NCBI GenBank assembly: GCA_021845945.1
Contig: JAJZRD010000025.1
Span: 1 to 28,852, forward strand
Reading direction: 5' to 3'
Origin: Chloroflexota bacterium
Lineage (GTDB): Bacteria; Chloroflexota; UBA6077
Length of the DNA stretch: 28,852 nucleotides
A program made the position numbers and the translations under genes. The notes below the pieces were generated by a model that ran no database searches, was not told where the DNA came from, and saw only the letters and a list, made by a program, of their open reading frames with translations. This document shows, in pieces, positions 22,031-28,852 of this stretch (positions are counted from its first letter, which is position 1; the number at the start of each line of letters is the position of its first letter).

Positions 22031-22300
22031 TCACTTGGCCAGGGTGCGGGTGACGATCCACGCTATCACCCACACCCCGCCAAAGAAGGCCAGCGACAAA
22101 CCGGCCGCCTCCAGTTGATCCGAGGTGACGCTCGAGGTGGCAAGCCGGTAGCCGACGATGGCCAGGTAGAGGATGCCCGCTACCCTGAGGGCGCGGCCCA
22201 GCCGGGTCCGGACCAGCAACAGCCTGGGCCTGAACATCCAGTAGGCCAGCCCCGCCAGGGGCACCGACAGGATTATGGTGGTGAGGAGCAACCCTTTCAT
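22031..22300 (-). CDS. Unknown small membrane protein
   Basis: The product has about 89 residues with three hydrophobic helices: LLLTTIILSVPLAGLAYWM near the N-terminus, LRVAGILYLAIVGYRLA in the middle, and LSLAFFGGVWVIAWIVTRTLAK at the C-terminus, with positive residues between the first two. No family is recognised. ATG 22300 is chosen because GGGGACC is the only purine-rich site upstream; a TTG at 22318 is possible. The gene is divergent from the cNMP-ParA gene. Confidence 0.5.
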   Translation of the reverse strand: MKGLLLTTIILSVPLAGLAYWMFRPRLLLVRTRLGRALRVAGILYLAIVGYRLATSSVTSDQLEAAGLSLAFFGGVWVIAWIVTRTLAK

Positions 22301-22358
22301 CTGGAGCCAGGTCCCCAAGAGCGATGGAGCTTGAACGCCTTATCATACCATGGGGTTA

Positions 22359-22386
22359 TTGCAGCCAGAAAACAAAGTGATAGAAT
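22359..22386 (+). promoter_or_regulatory. Probable promoter of the cNMP-ParA gene
   Basis: TTGCAG (22359-22364), a 16-bp spacer and TAGAAT (22381-22386). A hairpin of 8 bp (agacccgg / ccgggtct, near 22399-22427) lies in the leader between this and the GTG at 22517. Confidence 0.5.
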
Positions 22387-22516
22387 GATGCACCATCGAG
22401 ACCCGGGCGTCCCTTTTCGCCGGGTCTTGCGCGGCCACTATGGCACTCCGAGGGGACCCTTCGCCATCATCTAAGAGCGGCCGAGAGCTTTATCGCCGCC
22501 ATTTGGGAGACGCGGG

Positions 22517-23818
22517 GTGAGGAACGTCGATCTGTTGAGGTCGGTCGACATCTTCGCGCAGCTGTCGGATGAGGAGCTGCTGAAGATCGCCGGCCTGCTC
22601 AAGGAGATGCGGGTCAACAGGGACGCCACCATCTTCCGGCAGGGCGAGCCGGGCGACGCACTTTACCTGGTCTCGTCGGGTCGGGTCAAGGCCACCGTCG
22701 CCGACGACGCCGGGGGCGGGGAGAGGGAGCTAGAGTCCTTCTCCGACGGGCAGTTCTTTGGCAAGATGGCCCTGGTCACCGGCGAACCTCGCTCGGTGAC
22801 GACGCAGGCGGCGACCGATGCCAGGCTACTGGTGCTCCGGAAGGACGATTTCGACGATTTTCTGGCCCACAACGTTCACGTGATGGTCCAGACCATGAAG
22901 GTGATCGCCCAGCTACAGGCGGCCTCCAGCCGTCGCCCTGCCGTAGAGCGGGCGGCGCCCAGCCCTCGCCCCGCTGTGGAGCGAGTGGCATCCGACCTTC
23001 ACCCCCCTCAAGAGGAGGCGGCCGAAGACCCACATCCATCAGGGAAGGTGTTCACCGTCTTCAGCCCCAAGGGGGGGGTGGGAAAGACCACCGTGGCAGT
23101 GAACCTGGCCATCGCCCTGGCCCGTGCCCACCCCGGCTCGGTGGCTTTGCTCGATCTCTCCCTTACCTTCAGCCACACGACGCTGCTCCTGAACCTCACC
23201 CCCAAGTCCAGCCTCTCGGCGGCTACGGCCGAGGTGCTGCGGGGCATGGATCCGCAGGTGGAGCTGGGATACTACCTCTCCACACACCCCAGCAGCGGCT
23301 TGACGGTGATGGCTGGCGCCACGCGGCCGGAGGAGGGGGAAACGGTAACCGGAGAGATGGCCAAGGTAGCCATCCAGCAGCTTCGCCTCCGCTTCCCCTA
23401 CGTGGTGGTCGATACCGAATCCTACTTCAGCGATCCGGTGCTCGCGGCCCTCGAGCTTTCCGACAGGATCCTGATTCTCTGCTCCCCGGAGATCACTTCC
23501 CTGCGGGACGTCCGGGAATGCCAGCGAATCTTCCACGAGGTTGTACCCATCCACCGGGATAGGATCGTCTATCTGATGAACTACATCTTCCCCTTCAAGG
23601 CGCTGTCCAAAGAGCAGTTTGAAGGCCCGCTCCAGCAAGAGCTGTTCGCCGAGCTGCCTTACGGTGGGGATGGGCCCGCCAGGGCGGCCCTGCGAGGTGA
23701 GGCTTTTCTCGAGACCCAATCCGGCTCGCCTTTGGGTAGGAGTATTCAGAAGCTGGCTGCCCGGTTGGTGTCGGCTTCCGACGCTCATCAGGAAAGGAAG
23801 CGAGGTTTCTTCCGATAG
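22517..23818 (+). CDS. Cyclic-nucleotide-binding domain fused to a ParA/CpaE-type ATPase
   Basis: The product has 433 residues. The N-terminal part (about residues 5-122) is a cNMP-binding beta-barrel (IFAQLSDEELLKIAGLLKEM, FRQGEPGDALYLVSSGRVKA, FFGKMALVTGEPRSVT). A proline- and charge-rich linker follows with a short duplicated motif (RPAVERAA...RPAVERVA). The C-terminal part is a MinD/ParA/CpaE-like ATPase: FSPKGGVGKTT, with Lys185 and Lys190 of the deviant Walker A (185-192), and YVVVDTESYF as Walker B. It has no receiver domain, which CpaE usually has. GTG 22517 is preceded by GGGAGACGCGGG. It may link a nucleotide second messenger to cargo positioning or assembly, but no pilus or partition genes are near. 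Confidence 0.85.
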   Translation: MRNVDLLRSVDIFAQLSDEELLKIAGLLKEMRVNRDATIFRQGEPGDALYLVSSGRVKATVADDAGGGERELESFSDGQFFGKMALVTGEPRSVTTQAATDARLLVLRKDDFDDFLAHNVHVMVQTMKVIAQLQAASSRRPAVERAAPSPRPAVERVASDLHPPQEEAAEDPHPSGKVFTVFSPKGGVGKTTVAVNLAIALARAHPGSVALLDLSLTFSHTTLLLNLTPKSSLSAATAEVLRGMDPQVELGYYLSTHPSSGLTVMAGATRPEEGETVTGEMAKVAIQQLRLRFPYVVVDTESYFSDPVLAALELSDRILILCSPEITSLRDVRECQRIFHEVVPIHRDRIVYLMNYIFPFKALSKEQFEGPLQQELFAELPYGGDGPARAALRGEAFLETQSGSPLGRSIQKLAARLVSASDAHQERKRGFFR

Positions 23819-24106
23819 CCTCGCCCTTGGGTTCAGCAGGTCAATCATCACCGCTGCCGCGATGGACGCACAGCTGTTCGTGCCGTCGCGTCCGTCCTTC
23901 ACCTTCACCGCGTGTGCACGGGCAATGGGGCCTGCGGGCGCGGAAGCCCGCCGATGCCTTCGGGCGAGGATTCCCCCTGCACCTCGTCCGCCGTCCCCAA
24001 CCATCTTCCCACGTTGCGTTCCTTCCCCGTGGGTGGCGTCACCCGTCGCTCCGGAAATGGGGAGCCGGTTGATCTCTTTGAGGCGTAGGCCAGGAGGGTT
24101 TTTCCG
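23819..24106 (+). other. Non-coding stretch upstream of trkA with stem-forming pairs
   Basis: This 288-bp gap between the cNMP-ParA gene and trkA has no gene I can support. Hairpins can be formed by gcgggc/gcccgc (about 23935-23952), gggtg/caccc (about 24032-24045) and gctcc/gggagc (about 24050-24067). AGGAGG at 24092 is the trkA ribosome site. K+ transporter genes are often under c-di-AMP riboswitches, but I do not see that motif clearly. Confidence 0.4.
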
Positions 24107-25450
24107 ATGAGAGTCATTGTGATCGGCGCCGGGGTGGTCGGCTACAACGCGGCGCTGATGATCTCTCAAGAGGGTCACGACGTGGTGGTCATCGAGCAGT
24201 CCGAGGAGAAGATCGACCGGATCCGCCGTAAGCTGGACGTGATGACGGTGGAGGGGAACGGGGCGAACCCCCTGGTGCTGGAAGAGGCGGGTGCGAGACA
24301 GGCGGACCTGGTGGTGGCGGCCACGGACATCGACGAGGTCAACATGGTGTCCTGCTTCACCGCCAAGCAGATGGGGGCTCGGCGCACCATCGCGCGGCTG
24401 CGACGGGAGGAGTACGTCACCAACGGTGGAGCCGCCACCTTCTCGGCCATGGGGATCGACCACGTGGTGACTCCGGAGCTGGTGGCTGCCGAGGAGATCG
24501 TCGACGTCCTCTCCTCCGGTTCGGCCTTGGCGGCCGAGGATTTCGGGGCCGGCAAGATCCGGATGGTGGAGTACAAGATCGTCGACGCCCCGATAATGAA
24601 CGTGCCTCTGTCGGAGGTGAAGTTCCCCAAGCCCTGCAAGGTGGTGGCCATGATGCGGCCTGAGGGCACCATCATCCCTCGCGGGAGCGATGTGATCCGG
24701 CCCGGCGACCACATCTACGTGGTGGCGGAACGGGGCCACATCCGGGATCTGGAGCCCCTTTTCGGCGTTGCCAAGGGGGCGGGGGCTCCCCACAGCATCA
24801 CCCTCTTCGGGTGCGGGCGCGTCGGCTTCCAGCTGGCCAAGACCCTGGAGCGGCACAACGTGCGGGTGAAGGTGATCGAGCAGAATCGAGAGCGCTGCGA
24901 TCTGTTGGCGGCGGAGCTCAAGAGCGCTCGCGTGGTCTGCGGGGACGAGCACGAGCTGGACCTGTTCCGAGAGGAGGCGATACCGGGGGCCGACGGCTTC
25001 GTGGCCATCACCGCCAGGGGTGAGCTGAACATCCTTATCGCCCTGCTGGCCAAGCAGATGGGGGTCAGGCGCACCGTAGCCGTGTTCAACGAGCCGGAGT
25101 ACGTCCCCCTGGCCGAGAGGTTCGGGATCGACGCCGCCATCAGTCCGCTGCTGTTGAGCGCCGGGGCGATCCTCAAGTTCGTGCGGCGGGGGCAGGTGCT
25201 GGCCCTTACCCTGCTGGGGCAGCAGCAGGCCGAGGCCATCGAGCTGGTGGCCACCCCCGGCTCCCGGGTGGTGGGAAAGTCACTCAGTGAGCTGAAGTTC
25301 CCTCGAGGCGCGACGGTGGGCGCCATCCTGCGCGGCGGAAAAGCGACGGTGCCGGACGGCGAGACCCGGCTCATCGCGGGGGACAGAGTGGTGGTGGTGA
25401 CCCTTCCCTCCACCGTCCAAGCCGTGGAAGGGCTGTTCGGGCCTGCATGA
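24107..25450 (+). CDS. trkA: TrkA, K+ uptake regulator with two RCK modules
   Basis: This 447-residue protein is cytoplasmic and binds the TrkH channel, sensing NAD(H)/ATP. It has two tandem RCK-N plus RCK-C modules. The first NAD-binding motif is IGAGVVGYNAA (residues 6-16), the second FGCGRVGFQLA (about 235-245). Each module carries the RCK-C pattern near VAMMRPEGTIIPRGSDVIRPGDHIYVVAE and VGAILRGGKATVPDGETRLIAGDRVVVV. AGGAGGG stands about 9 nt before ATG 24107. The gene ends in ATGA overlap with trkH, so the two are translationally coupled. Confidence 0.94.
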   Translation: MRVIVIGAGVVGYNAALMISQEGHDVVVIEQSEEKIDRIRRKLDVMTVEGNGANPLVLEEAGARQADLVVAATDIDEVNMVSCFTAKQMGARRTIARLRREEYVTNGGAATFSAMGIDHVVTPELVAAEEIVDVLSSGSALAAEDFGAGKIRMVEYKIVDAPIMNVPLSEVKFPKPCKVVAMMRPEGTIIPRGSDVIRPGDHIYVVAERGHIRDLEPLFGVAKGAGAPHSITLFGCGRVGFQLAKTLERHNVRVKVIEQNRERCDLLAAELKSARVVCGDEHELDLFREEAIPGADGFVAITARGELNILIALLAKQMGVRRTVAVFNEPEYVPLAERFGIDAAISPLLLSAGAILKFVRRGQVLALTLLGQQQAEAIELVATPGSRVVGKSLSELKFPRGATVGAILRGGKATVPDGETRLIAGDRVVVVTLPSTVQAVEGLFGPA

Positions 25451-26907
25451 GAGTCGGCGTCGTAGCTCACTACCTGGGGCTGCTGCTGGCCCTCTTGGGC
25501 GGGCTGATGCTGGTGCCCTTCGGGGTCAGCGTGCTCTATCAGGAGAGCGACCAGCAGGCGCTGTTGGCCTCCGCCCTGATAACCGCCCTCATCGGCGCCA
25601 CCCTCTGGTTTTGGACCCGCAAGCAGCCCGGGCCGATGATGCGCAAGGAGTCGTTCATGGTGGTGGCGCTGGGGTGGGCCCTCGCCTCGGCCTTCGGCGC
25701 CCTGCCCTACATGCTGGCCGGCACCTTTACCGGCTACATCGACGCCTACTTCGAGACCATGTCCGGGTTCACCACCACGGGCTCCTCGGTGCTGGCCGAC
25801 ATCGAGGCCCAACCCCACGGGATCCTCTTCTGGCGGGATTTCACGCAGTGGCTGGGGGGCATGGGGATTATCGCCCTCTTTATCGCCCTGGTGCCGCTGA
25901 CCCGGATCGGCGCCGCGGGCGCCTCGGCCCTGTTCGAGGATGAGGCCCCGGCGCCCCAGGCAGATCGGGTTACCCCGCGGATCCGGGACACCGCCAAGGC
26001 GCTGTGGGTGATCTACACGGCGATCACCGTGGCCCAGATCATCCTGCTGCTGCTGGCCGGGATGCCTCTCTTCGACTCCGTCACCAACACCTTCGGCACC
26101 ATGGCGACGGGAGGATACTCTCCCCGCAACGCCAGCATAGCCCACTACAAGAGCCCGGCCGTCGACTGGATCATCATCGCCTTCATGGCGATCGCCGGGG
26201 CCAACTTCGGCCTCTACTACCTCATGTTGCGGGGCAAGATCGGTCGGGCCCTGGCCGATACGGAGCTGCGGGTGTATCTCGCCATCCTGGCGGGGTGCAG
26301 CCTGCTGGTGGCCATCGACCTGATGGCGAACGCCGGGTACGGTTCCTTCGGCGAGGCCATTCGCTTCGCGGCCTTCCAGATAGTTTCCCAGCAGACCACC
26401 ACCGGCTTCGCCACGGCGGACTTCGACCTGTGGCCCTGGTTCTCCAAGGCGCTGATCCTGCTGGTGATGTTCATCGGCGCCTCCTCGGGGTCCACCGGCG
26501 GGGCCCTCAAGGTGATCCGGCTGGTCATCGTGACCAAGTACGCCCACCGCCAGCTGTACAACGCCTTCCATCCCCGGGTGGTGCTGCCGATCAAGATGGG
26601 CGGCCGGGTCGTTGCCGAGAACATCGTTCGGGAGAGCGTGGCCTTTTTCATCCTGTACCAGTCGATCTTTCTGTTCTCGACCCTGGCGGTCCTCGCCCTG
26701 GGGCTGGACTTGGTCACCGCCCTCAGCGGCGTGGCGGCCACCCTGGGGAACGTGGGACCCGGACTGGCGAGGGTGGGGCCGACCCTGAACTTCTCGCCGA
26801 TGCCCGATCTGGTCAAGATCATCTTCACGTTCGACATGTACGTGGGGCGGCTGGAGCTGTGGACGGTGCTCATCCTGCTCCGGCCCGCCTTCTGGCGCGA
26901 ACCGTAA
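25447..26907 (+). CDS. trkH: TrkH-type K+ transporter
   Basis: This is a 486-residue polytopic inner membrane protein of the SKT (TrkH/KtrB) superfamily, forming the K+ pore. The four selectivity-filter loops are seen: TTTGSS (residues 109-114), ATGGYSP (220-226), TTTGFAT (317-323) and NVGPG (435-439). The third contains SSGSTGGALKVIR, the loop that gates the pore. All four filter glycines are present. It overlaps trkA by 4 nt and should form the Trk complex with it. After the stop a piece of heptad-like repeat appears, then the promoter of the next gene. Confidence 0.94.
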   Translation: MRVGVVAHYLGLLLALLGGLMLVPFGVSVLYQESDQQALLASALITALIGATLWFWTRKQPGPMMRKESFMVVALGWALASAFGALPYMLAGTFTGYIDAYFETMSGFTTTGSSVLADIEAQPHGILFWRDFTQWLGGMGIIALFIALVPLTRIGAAGASALFEDEAPAPQADRVTPRIRDTAKALWVIYTAITVAQIILLLLAGMPLFDSVTNTFGTMATGGYSPRNASIAHYKSPAVDWIIIAFMAIAGANFGLYYLMLRGKIGRALADTELRVYLAILAGCSLLVAIDLMANAGYGSFGEAIRFAAFQIVSQQTTTGFATADFDLWPWFSKALILLVMFIGASSGSTGGALKVIRLVIVTKYAHRQLYNAFHPRVVLPIKMGGRVVAENIVRESVAFFILYQSIFLFSTLAVLALGLDLVTALSGVAATLGNVGPGLARVGPTLNFSPMPDLVKIIFTFDMYVGRLELWTVLILLRPAFWREP

Positions 26908-26908
26908 C

Positions 26909-26925
26909 GGGTCCTGGGTCCTGGG
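26909..26925. repeat. Degenerate heptad-repeat fragment
   Basis: gggtcctgggtcctggg has the 7-bp period of the heptad repeats (GGGTCCT units), but the TGA positions are TGG. Only one arm is present, next to the trkH stop. Confidence 0.6.
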
Positions 26926-26928
26926 TTG

Positions 26929-26957
26929 TTGCTGGTGGGCTTTGCGTGTGCTAGTAT
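26929..26957 (+). promoter_or_regulatory. Promoter of the tartrate dehydrogenase-type gene
   Basis: TTGCTG (26929-26934), a 17-bp spacer and TAGTAT (26952-26957). Start would be near 26964, giving a leader of about 94 nt before ATG 27058 with GGGAGGAG as ribosome site. Confidence 0.55.
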
Positions 26958-27057
26958 CGCCCGCGCGAGCAGGGCGCAGCCTGGCGGGGTTTGGGGTGCC
27001 CCCAGACGATCTCTCACTGTTTCAGCCATTGAGTGACGACCGCAGGGAGGAGCTGCA

Positions 27058-28134
27058 ATGAGGCACTATTCCATCGCCTGCATTCCGGGAGACGGCATCG
27101 GCCGCGAAGTGATAGCTGCCGGCAAGCTGGTGCTGGAGAGGGCGCAGCGGCTTGCCGGCGGTTTTCAGTTGCGCTTCGACGAGTACCCCTGGAGCTGCGA
27201 GTACTACCTCCGGCATGGGGAGATGATGCCCAAGGATGGGCTGAAGATCCTGGAGGATTACGACGCGGTCTACTTGGGGGCCGTGGGCTTCCCGACGGTC
27301 CCGGACCACGTCTCCCTCTGGGGGCTCCTGCTCCCCATCCGGCAGGGCTTCGATCAGTACGTGAACCTGAGGCCCGTCAAGCTGCTGCCCGGCATCCCCT
27401 GTCCCCTGAGGGACAAGCGGCCGGATCAGATCGACTTCGTCGCCATTCGCGAGAACACCGAGGGGGAGTACGCCGGAGTGGGCGGACGGGTCCACGTCCA
27501 CACCGATCGGGAGGTGGCGATCCAGACCGGCGTCTTCACACGGCAGGGGGTCGAGCGGGTGCTGCGCTACGCCTTCCAGCTCGCCCAGGATCGGCCCCGG
27601 AAGCAGCTGGTGGCGGCCACCAAGTCCAACGCCTGCCAGTACAGCATGGTGTTCTGGGACGAGGTGCTGGCGGAGCTGTCGGCGGACTATCCCGAGGTGA
27701 AGGCCTCCAAGATGCACGTGGATGCCCTGGCCGCCCAGTTCGTGCTGCGGCCCGAGGCCCTGGACGTAGTGGTGGCATCGAACCTGTTCGGTGACATCCT
27801 GACCGACCTGGGCGGGGCGCTGCAAGGGGGGCTGGGCATACCGGCAAGCGCCAACCTGAACCCCGAGAAACGGCATCCCTCCATGTTCGAGCCGGTCCAC
27901 GGCTCCGCGCCCGACATCGCCGGCAAGGGGATAGCCAATCCCGTTGCTGCCATCTGGGCGGGGGCCACCATGCTGGAGTTCCTGGGGGAGAAGGAAGCCG
28001 GCCAGCGGGTGCTTCGGGCCATCGAGAGCGTGACCGGCGAAGGACGGGTGCTGACTGGCGATCTCGGCGGCCGGGCCACGACCCAGCAGATGGCCGAGGC
28101 GATCGCCTCGCGGCTGAGCGGCGCGGCCGAGTAG
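27058..28134 (+). CDS. ttuC: Tartrate dehydrogenase/decarboxylase-type enzyme (isopropylmalate dehydrogenase family)
   Basis: This 358-residue NAD-dependent beta-decarboxylating dehydrogenase starts at ATG 27058, with GGGAGGAG 5 nt upstream. Family features are IACIPGDGIGREV at the N-terminus, FVAIRENTEGEYAG (the substrate-binding loop) and SNLFGDILTDLGGAL (metal aspartates). The tartrate subgroup is indicated by PWSCEYYLRHGEMMP, LGAVGFPTVPDHVSLWGLLLPIRQGFDQYVNLRPVKLLPG and the absence of leuB-type loops. Known tartrate dehydrogenases act on tartrate, malate and related 2-hydroxyacids, use Mn2+ and are stimulated by K+. It could also be a relaxed-specificity D-malate dehydrogenase. No transport or tartrate operon is visible around it. 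Confidence 0.88.
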   Translation: MRHYSIACIPGDGIGREVIAAGKLVLERAQRLAGGFQLRFDEYPWSCEYYLRHGEMMPKDGLKILEDYDAVYLGAVGFPTVPDHVSLWGLLLPIRQGFDQYVNLRPVKLLPGIPCPLRDKRPDQIDFVAIRENTEGEYAGVGGRVHVHTDREVAIQTGVFTRQGVERVLRYAFQLAQDRPRKQLVAATKSNACQYSMVFWDEVLAELSADYPEVKASKMHVDALAAQFVLRPEALDVVVASNLFGDILTDLGGALQGGLGIPASANLNPEKRHPSMFEPVHGSAPDIAGKGIANPVAAIWAGATMLEFLGEKEAGQRVLRAIESVTGEGRVLTGDLGGRATTQQMAEAIASRLSGAAE

Positions 28135-28156
28135 CCGCTGCAGTATTGGGAGTTGT

Positions 28157-28275
28157 CCCCGGCGTGCCGATCGCGATCGGAGGCCGTCGCGGAGAGACCA
28201 CCACGCCGGGGCGAGCGGCCCCCCGGCCTTTGCCGATAGATGGGAAGCACCGTTGCCAAAGGCGGCGACGCTCGC
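28157..28275 (+). promoter_or_regulatory. Strongly structured leader of bioY (possible riboswitch)
   Basis: Four nested helices are seen: 10 bp 28157-28166 with 28202-28211; a perfect 14-bp palindrome, ccgatcgcgatcgg, at 28167-28180 directly after the first arm; 7 bp 28211-28217 with 28269-28275; and 7 bp 28226-28232 with 28257-28263. A CCCTCTC-type hairpin follows at 28283-28303, then the bioY ribosome site. I recognise no known aptamer (not TPP, cobalamin or FMN). A BirA-type operator within the palindrome is an alternative. Confidence 0.45.
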
Positions 28276-28282
28276 GTTTCGA

Positions 28283-28303
28283 CCCTCTCTCGAAGGGAGA
28301 GGG
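28283..28303. repeat. CCCTCTC hairpin before bioY
   Basis: ccctctc (28283-28289) and gagaggg (28297-28303) form a stem with a 7-nt loop. It resembles the repeat at 21989-22022 and could serve either as a simple repeat or as the expression platform of the leader. Confidence 0.5.
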
Positions 28304-28335
28304 GTATTCCGACGGAGGAAGAAAGGAGTACTCGT

Positions 28336-28852
28336 ATGATCTCACAGGTACGTTCCCTCGCCTTCCCTCGCACCCTTCAGGGCCAGCTGTTCCTGGCCAC
28401 AGGCTTCGCCTGCCTCACAGCCCTTGGCGCCCTGGTCCAGATCCCCATGTGGCCGGTGCCGATCACCCTTCAGGTGCTGTTCGTCCTGCTCTCGGGGCTG
28501 GTGCTGGGGAGCCGCCTCGGCGCGCTCAGCCAGATGGAGTACCTGGCCATCGGCTTTGCCGGCGCCCCGGTGTTCACTCAGGGCAAGAGCGGGCTGATCG
28601 CCCTGCTCGGTCCGACCGGCGGCTACCTGGTGGGTTTCGTCCTGGGCGCCTACGTCGCCGGTTTGGTGGCGGAGTCGATCGCCCGACCCGGTAGGGTTCG
28701 CTTCTTCGTGGCCGGCCTCGTCGGGACGGCGGGGATCTACCTTTGTGGCATGGTCTGGCTGGCCACCTGGTTCGCCATTGGCCGCGGGACCAACTGGATC
28801 GTGGAGCTTGGGAGCGCCTGGCAGTTCGGTGTTCTGCCCTTCCTGGCGGTGG
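28336..28852 (+). CDS. bioY: BioY biotin transporter component, N-terminal part
   Basis: The window ends inside this gene; 172 residues are visible out of about 190-200 expected. BioY is the membrane substrate-binding (S) component of the biotin ECF transporter, or works alone. Family features are VQIPMWPVPITLQVLFVLLSGLVLG, then YLAIGFAGAPVF, and LLGPTGGYLVGFVLGAYVAG, with four to five hydrophobic helices so far. ATG 28336 is preceded by AAAGGAG with 7 nt spacing, which fixes the start; a longer frame from 28146 is out of frame and unsupported. A structured leader stands in front. The other ECF parts are not seen. Confidence 0.9.
   Translation, partial: MISQVRSLAFPRTLQGQLFLATGFACLTALGALVQIPMWPVPITLQVLFVLLSGLVLGSRLGALSQMEYLAIGFAGAPVFTQGKSGLIALLGPTGGYLVGFVLGAYVAGLVAESIARPGRVRFFVAGLVGTAGIYLCGMVWLATWFAIGRGTNWIVELGSAWQFGVLPFLAV

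Noticed and set aside
23900..24090. Possible c-di-AMP (ydaO-type) riboswitch before trkA
   Set aside because: Short pieces such as GGGTGA and CCCGAA can be found, but on the minus strand and without the conserved order. It cannot be supported from sequence alone.
1..28852. tRNA genes, CRISPR arrays, integrases or transposases
   Set aside because: No T-loop GGTTCGAATCC-type signature, no spaced direct repeats and no recognisable recombinase was found.

Overview
This is a GC-rich bacterial chromosome segment with many GTG and TTG starts, mostly clear Shine-Dalgarno sites and housekeeping promoters of the TTGACA / TATAAT type with 17-18 bp spacers. No rRNA, tRNA, CRISPR array, transposase or phage gene is visible. 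The gene content and the abundant short palindromic intergenic repeats suggest a Chloroflexota-like organism, but that is inference and no marker gene settles it.

Layout. (1) 1-800: the 3' end of fdhD, then two truncated remnants (a MASE3-type membrane sensor domain and the N-terminus of a PAP2-type phosphatase). (2) 805-11230, all minus strand: a ten-gene exopolysaccharide/capsule locus. In transcription order it encodes a GT4 glycosyltransferase, the initiating polyprenyl glycosylphosphotransferase, a second GT4 enzyme, a GT-C membrane glycosyltransferase, two Wzz-type proteins, a CpsD-type kinase, a CpsB/YwqE-type PHP phosphatase, RmlA and RmlB. Sugar activation, chain initiation, elongation and chain-length control are present. 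No Wzx flippase, Wzy polymerase, RmlC or RmlD is seen. An internal promoter lies between the two wzz genes. (3) 11231-11826: a non-coding stretch with a plus-strand promoter and terminator pair bounding a ~110-nt RNA, and a copy of a dispersed palindromic repeat. (4) 11827-18949: a PH-like/DUF1648-like membrane protein, a NYN-LOTUS predicted RNase, Maf, a disordered charged protein, a YihY-type membrane protein, an HdeD-type protein, a HAD hydrolase and several unknowns. (5) 19166-19638: a strong promoter, an operator-like palindrome, a ribosome site with a 14-residue frame, several helices and a textbook terminator. This looks like a ~290-nt stand-alone RNA. (6) 19639-22300: gamma-glutamyltransferase, a broken nucleotidyltransferase and a small membrane protein. 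(7) 22517-28852: a cyclic-nucleotide-binding/ParA-type ATPase fusion, the TrkA-TrkH potassium uptake pair, a tartrate dehydrogenase-type enzyme, and a partial BioY transporter behind a strongly structured leader.

The most unusual features are the candidate RNAs at 19300-19627 and 11283-11430, the bioY leader at 28157-28275, and the palindromic repeats. One repeat family has a 7-bp period that puts TGA in all three frames when entered from either side. Several genes (rmlA, cpsB, the second wzz, maf, the nucleotidyltransferase remnant) end inside such repeats.
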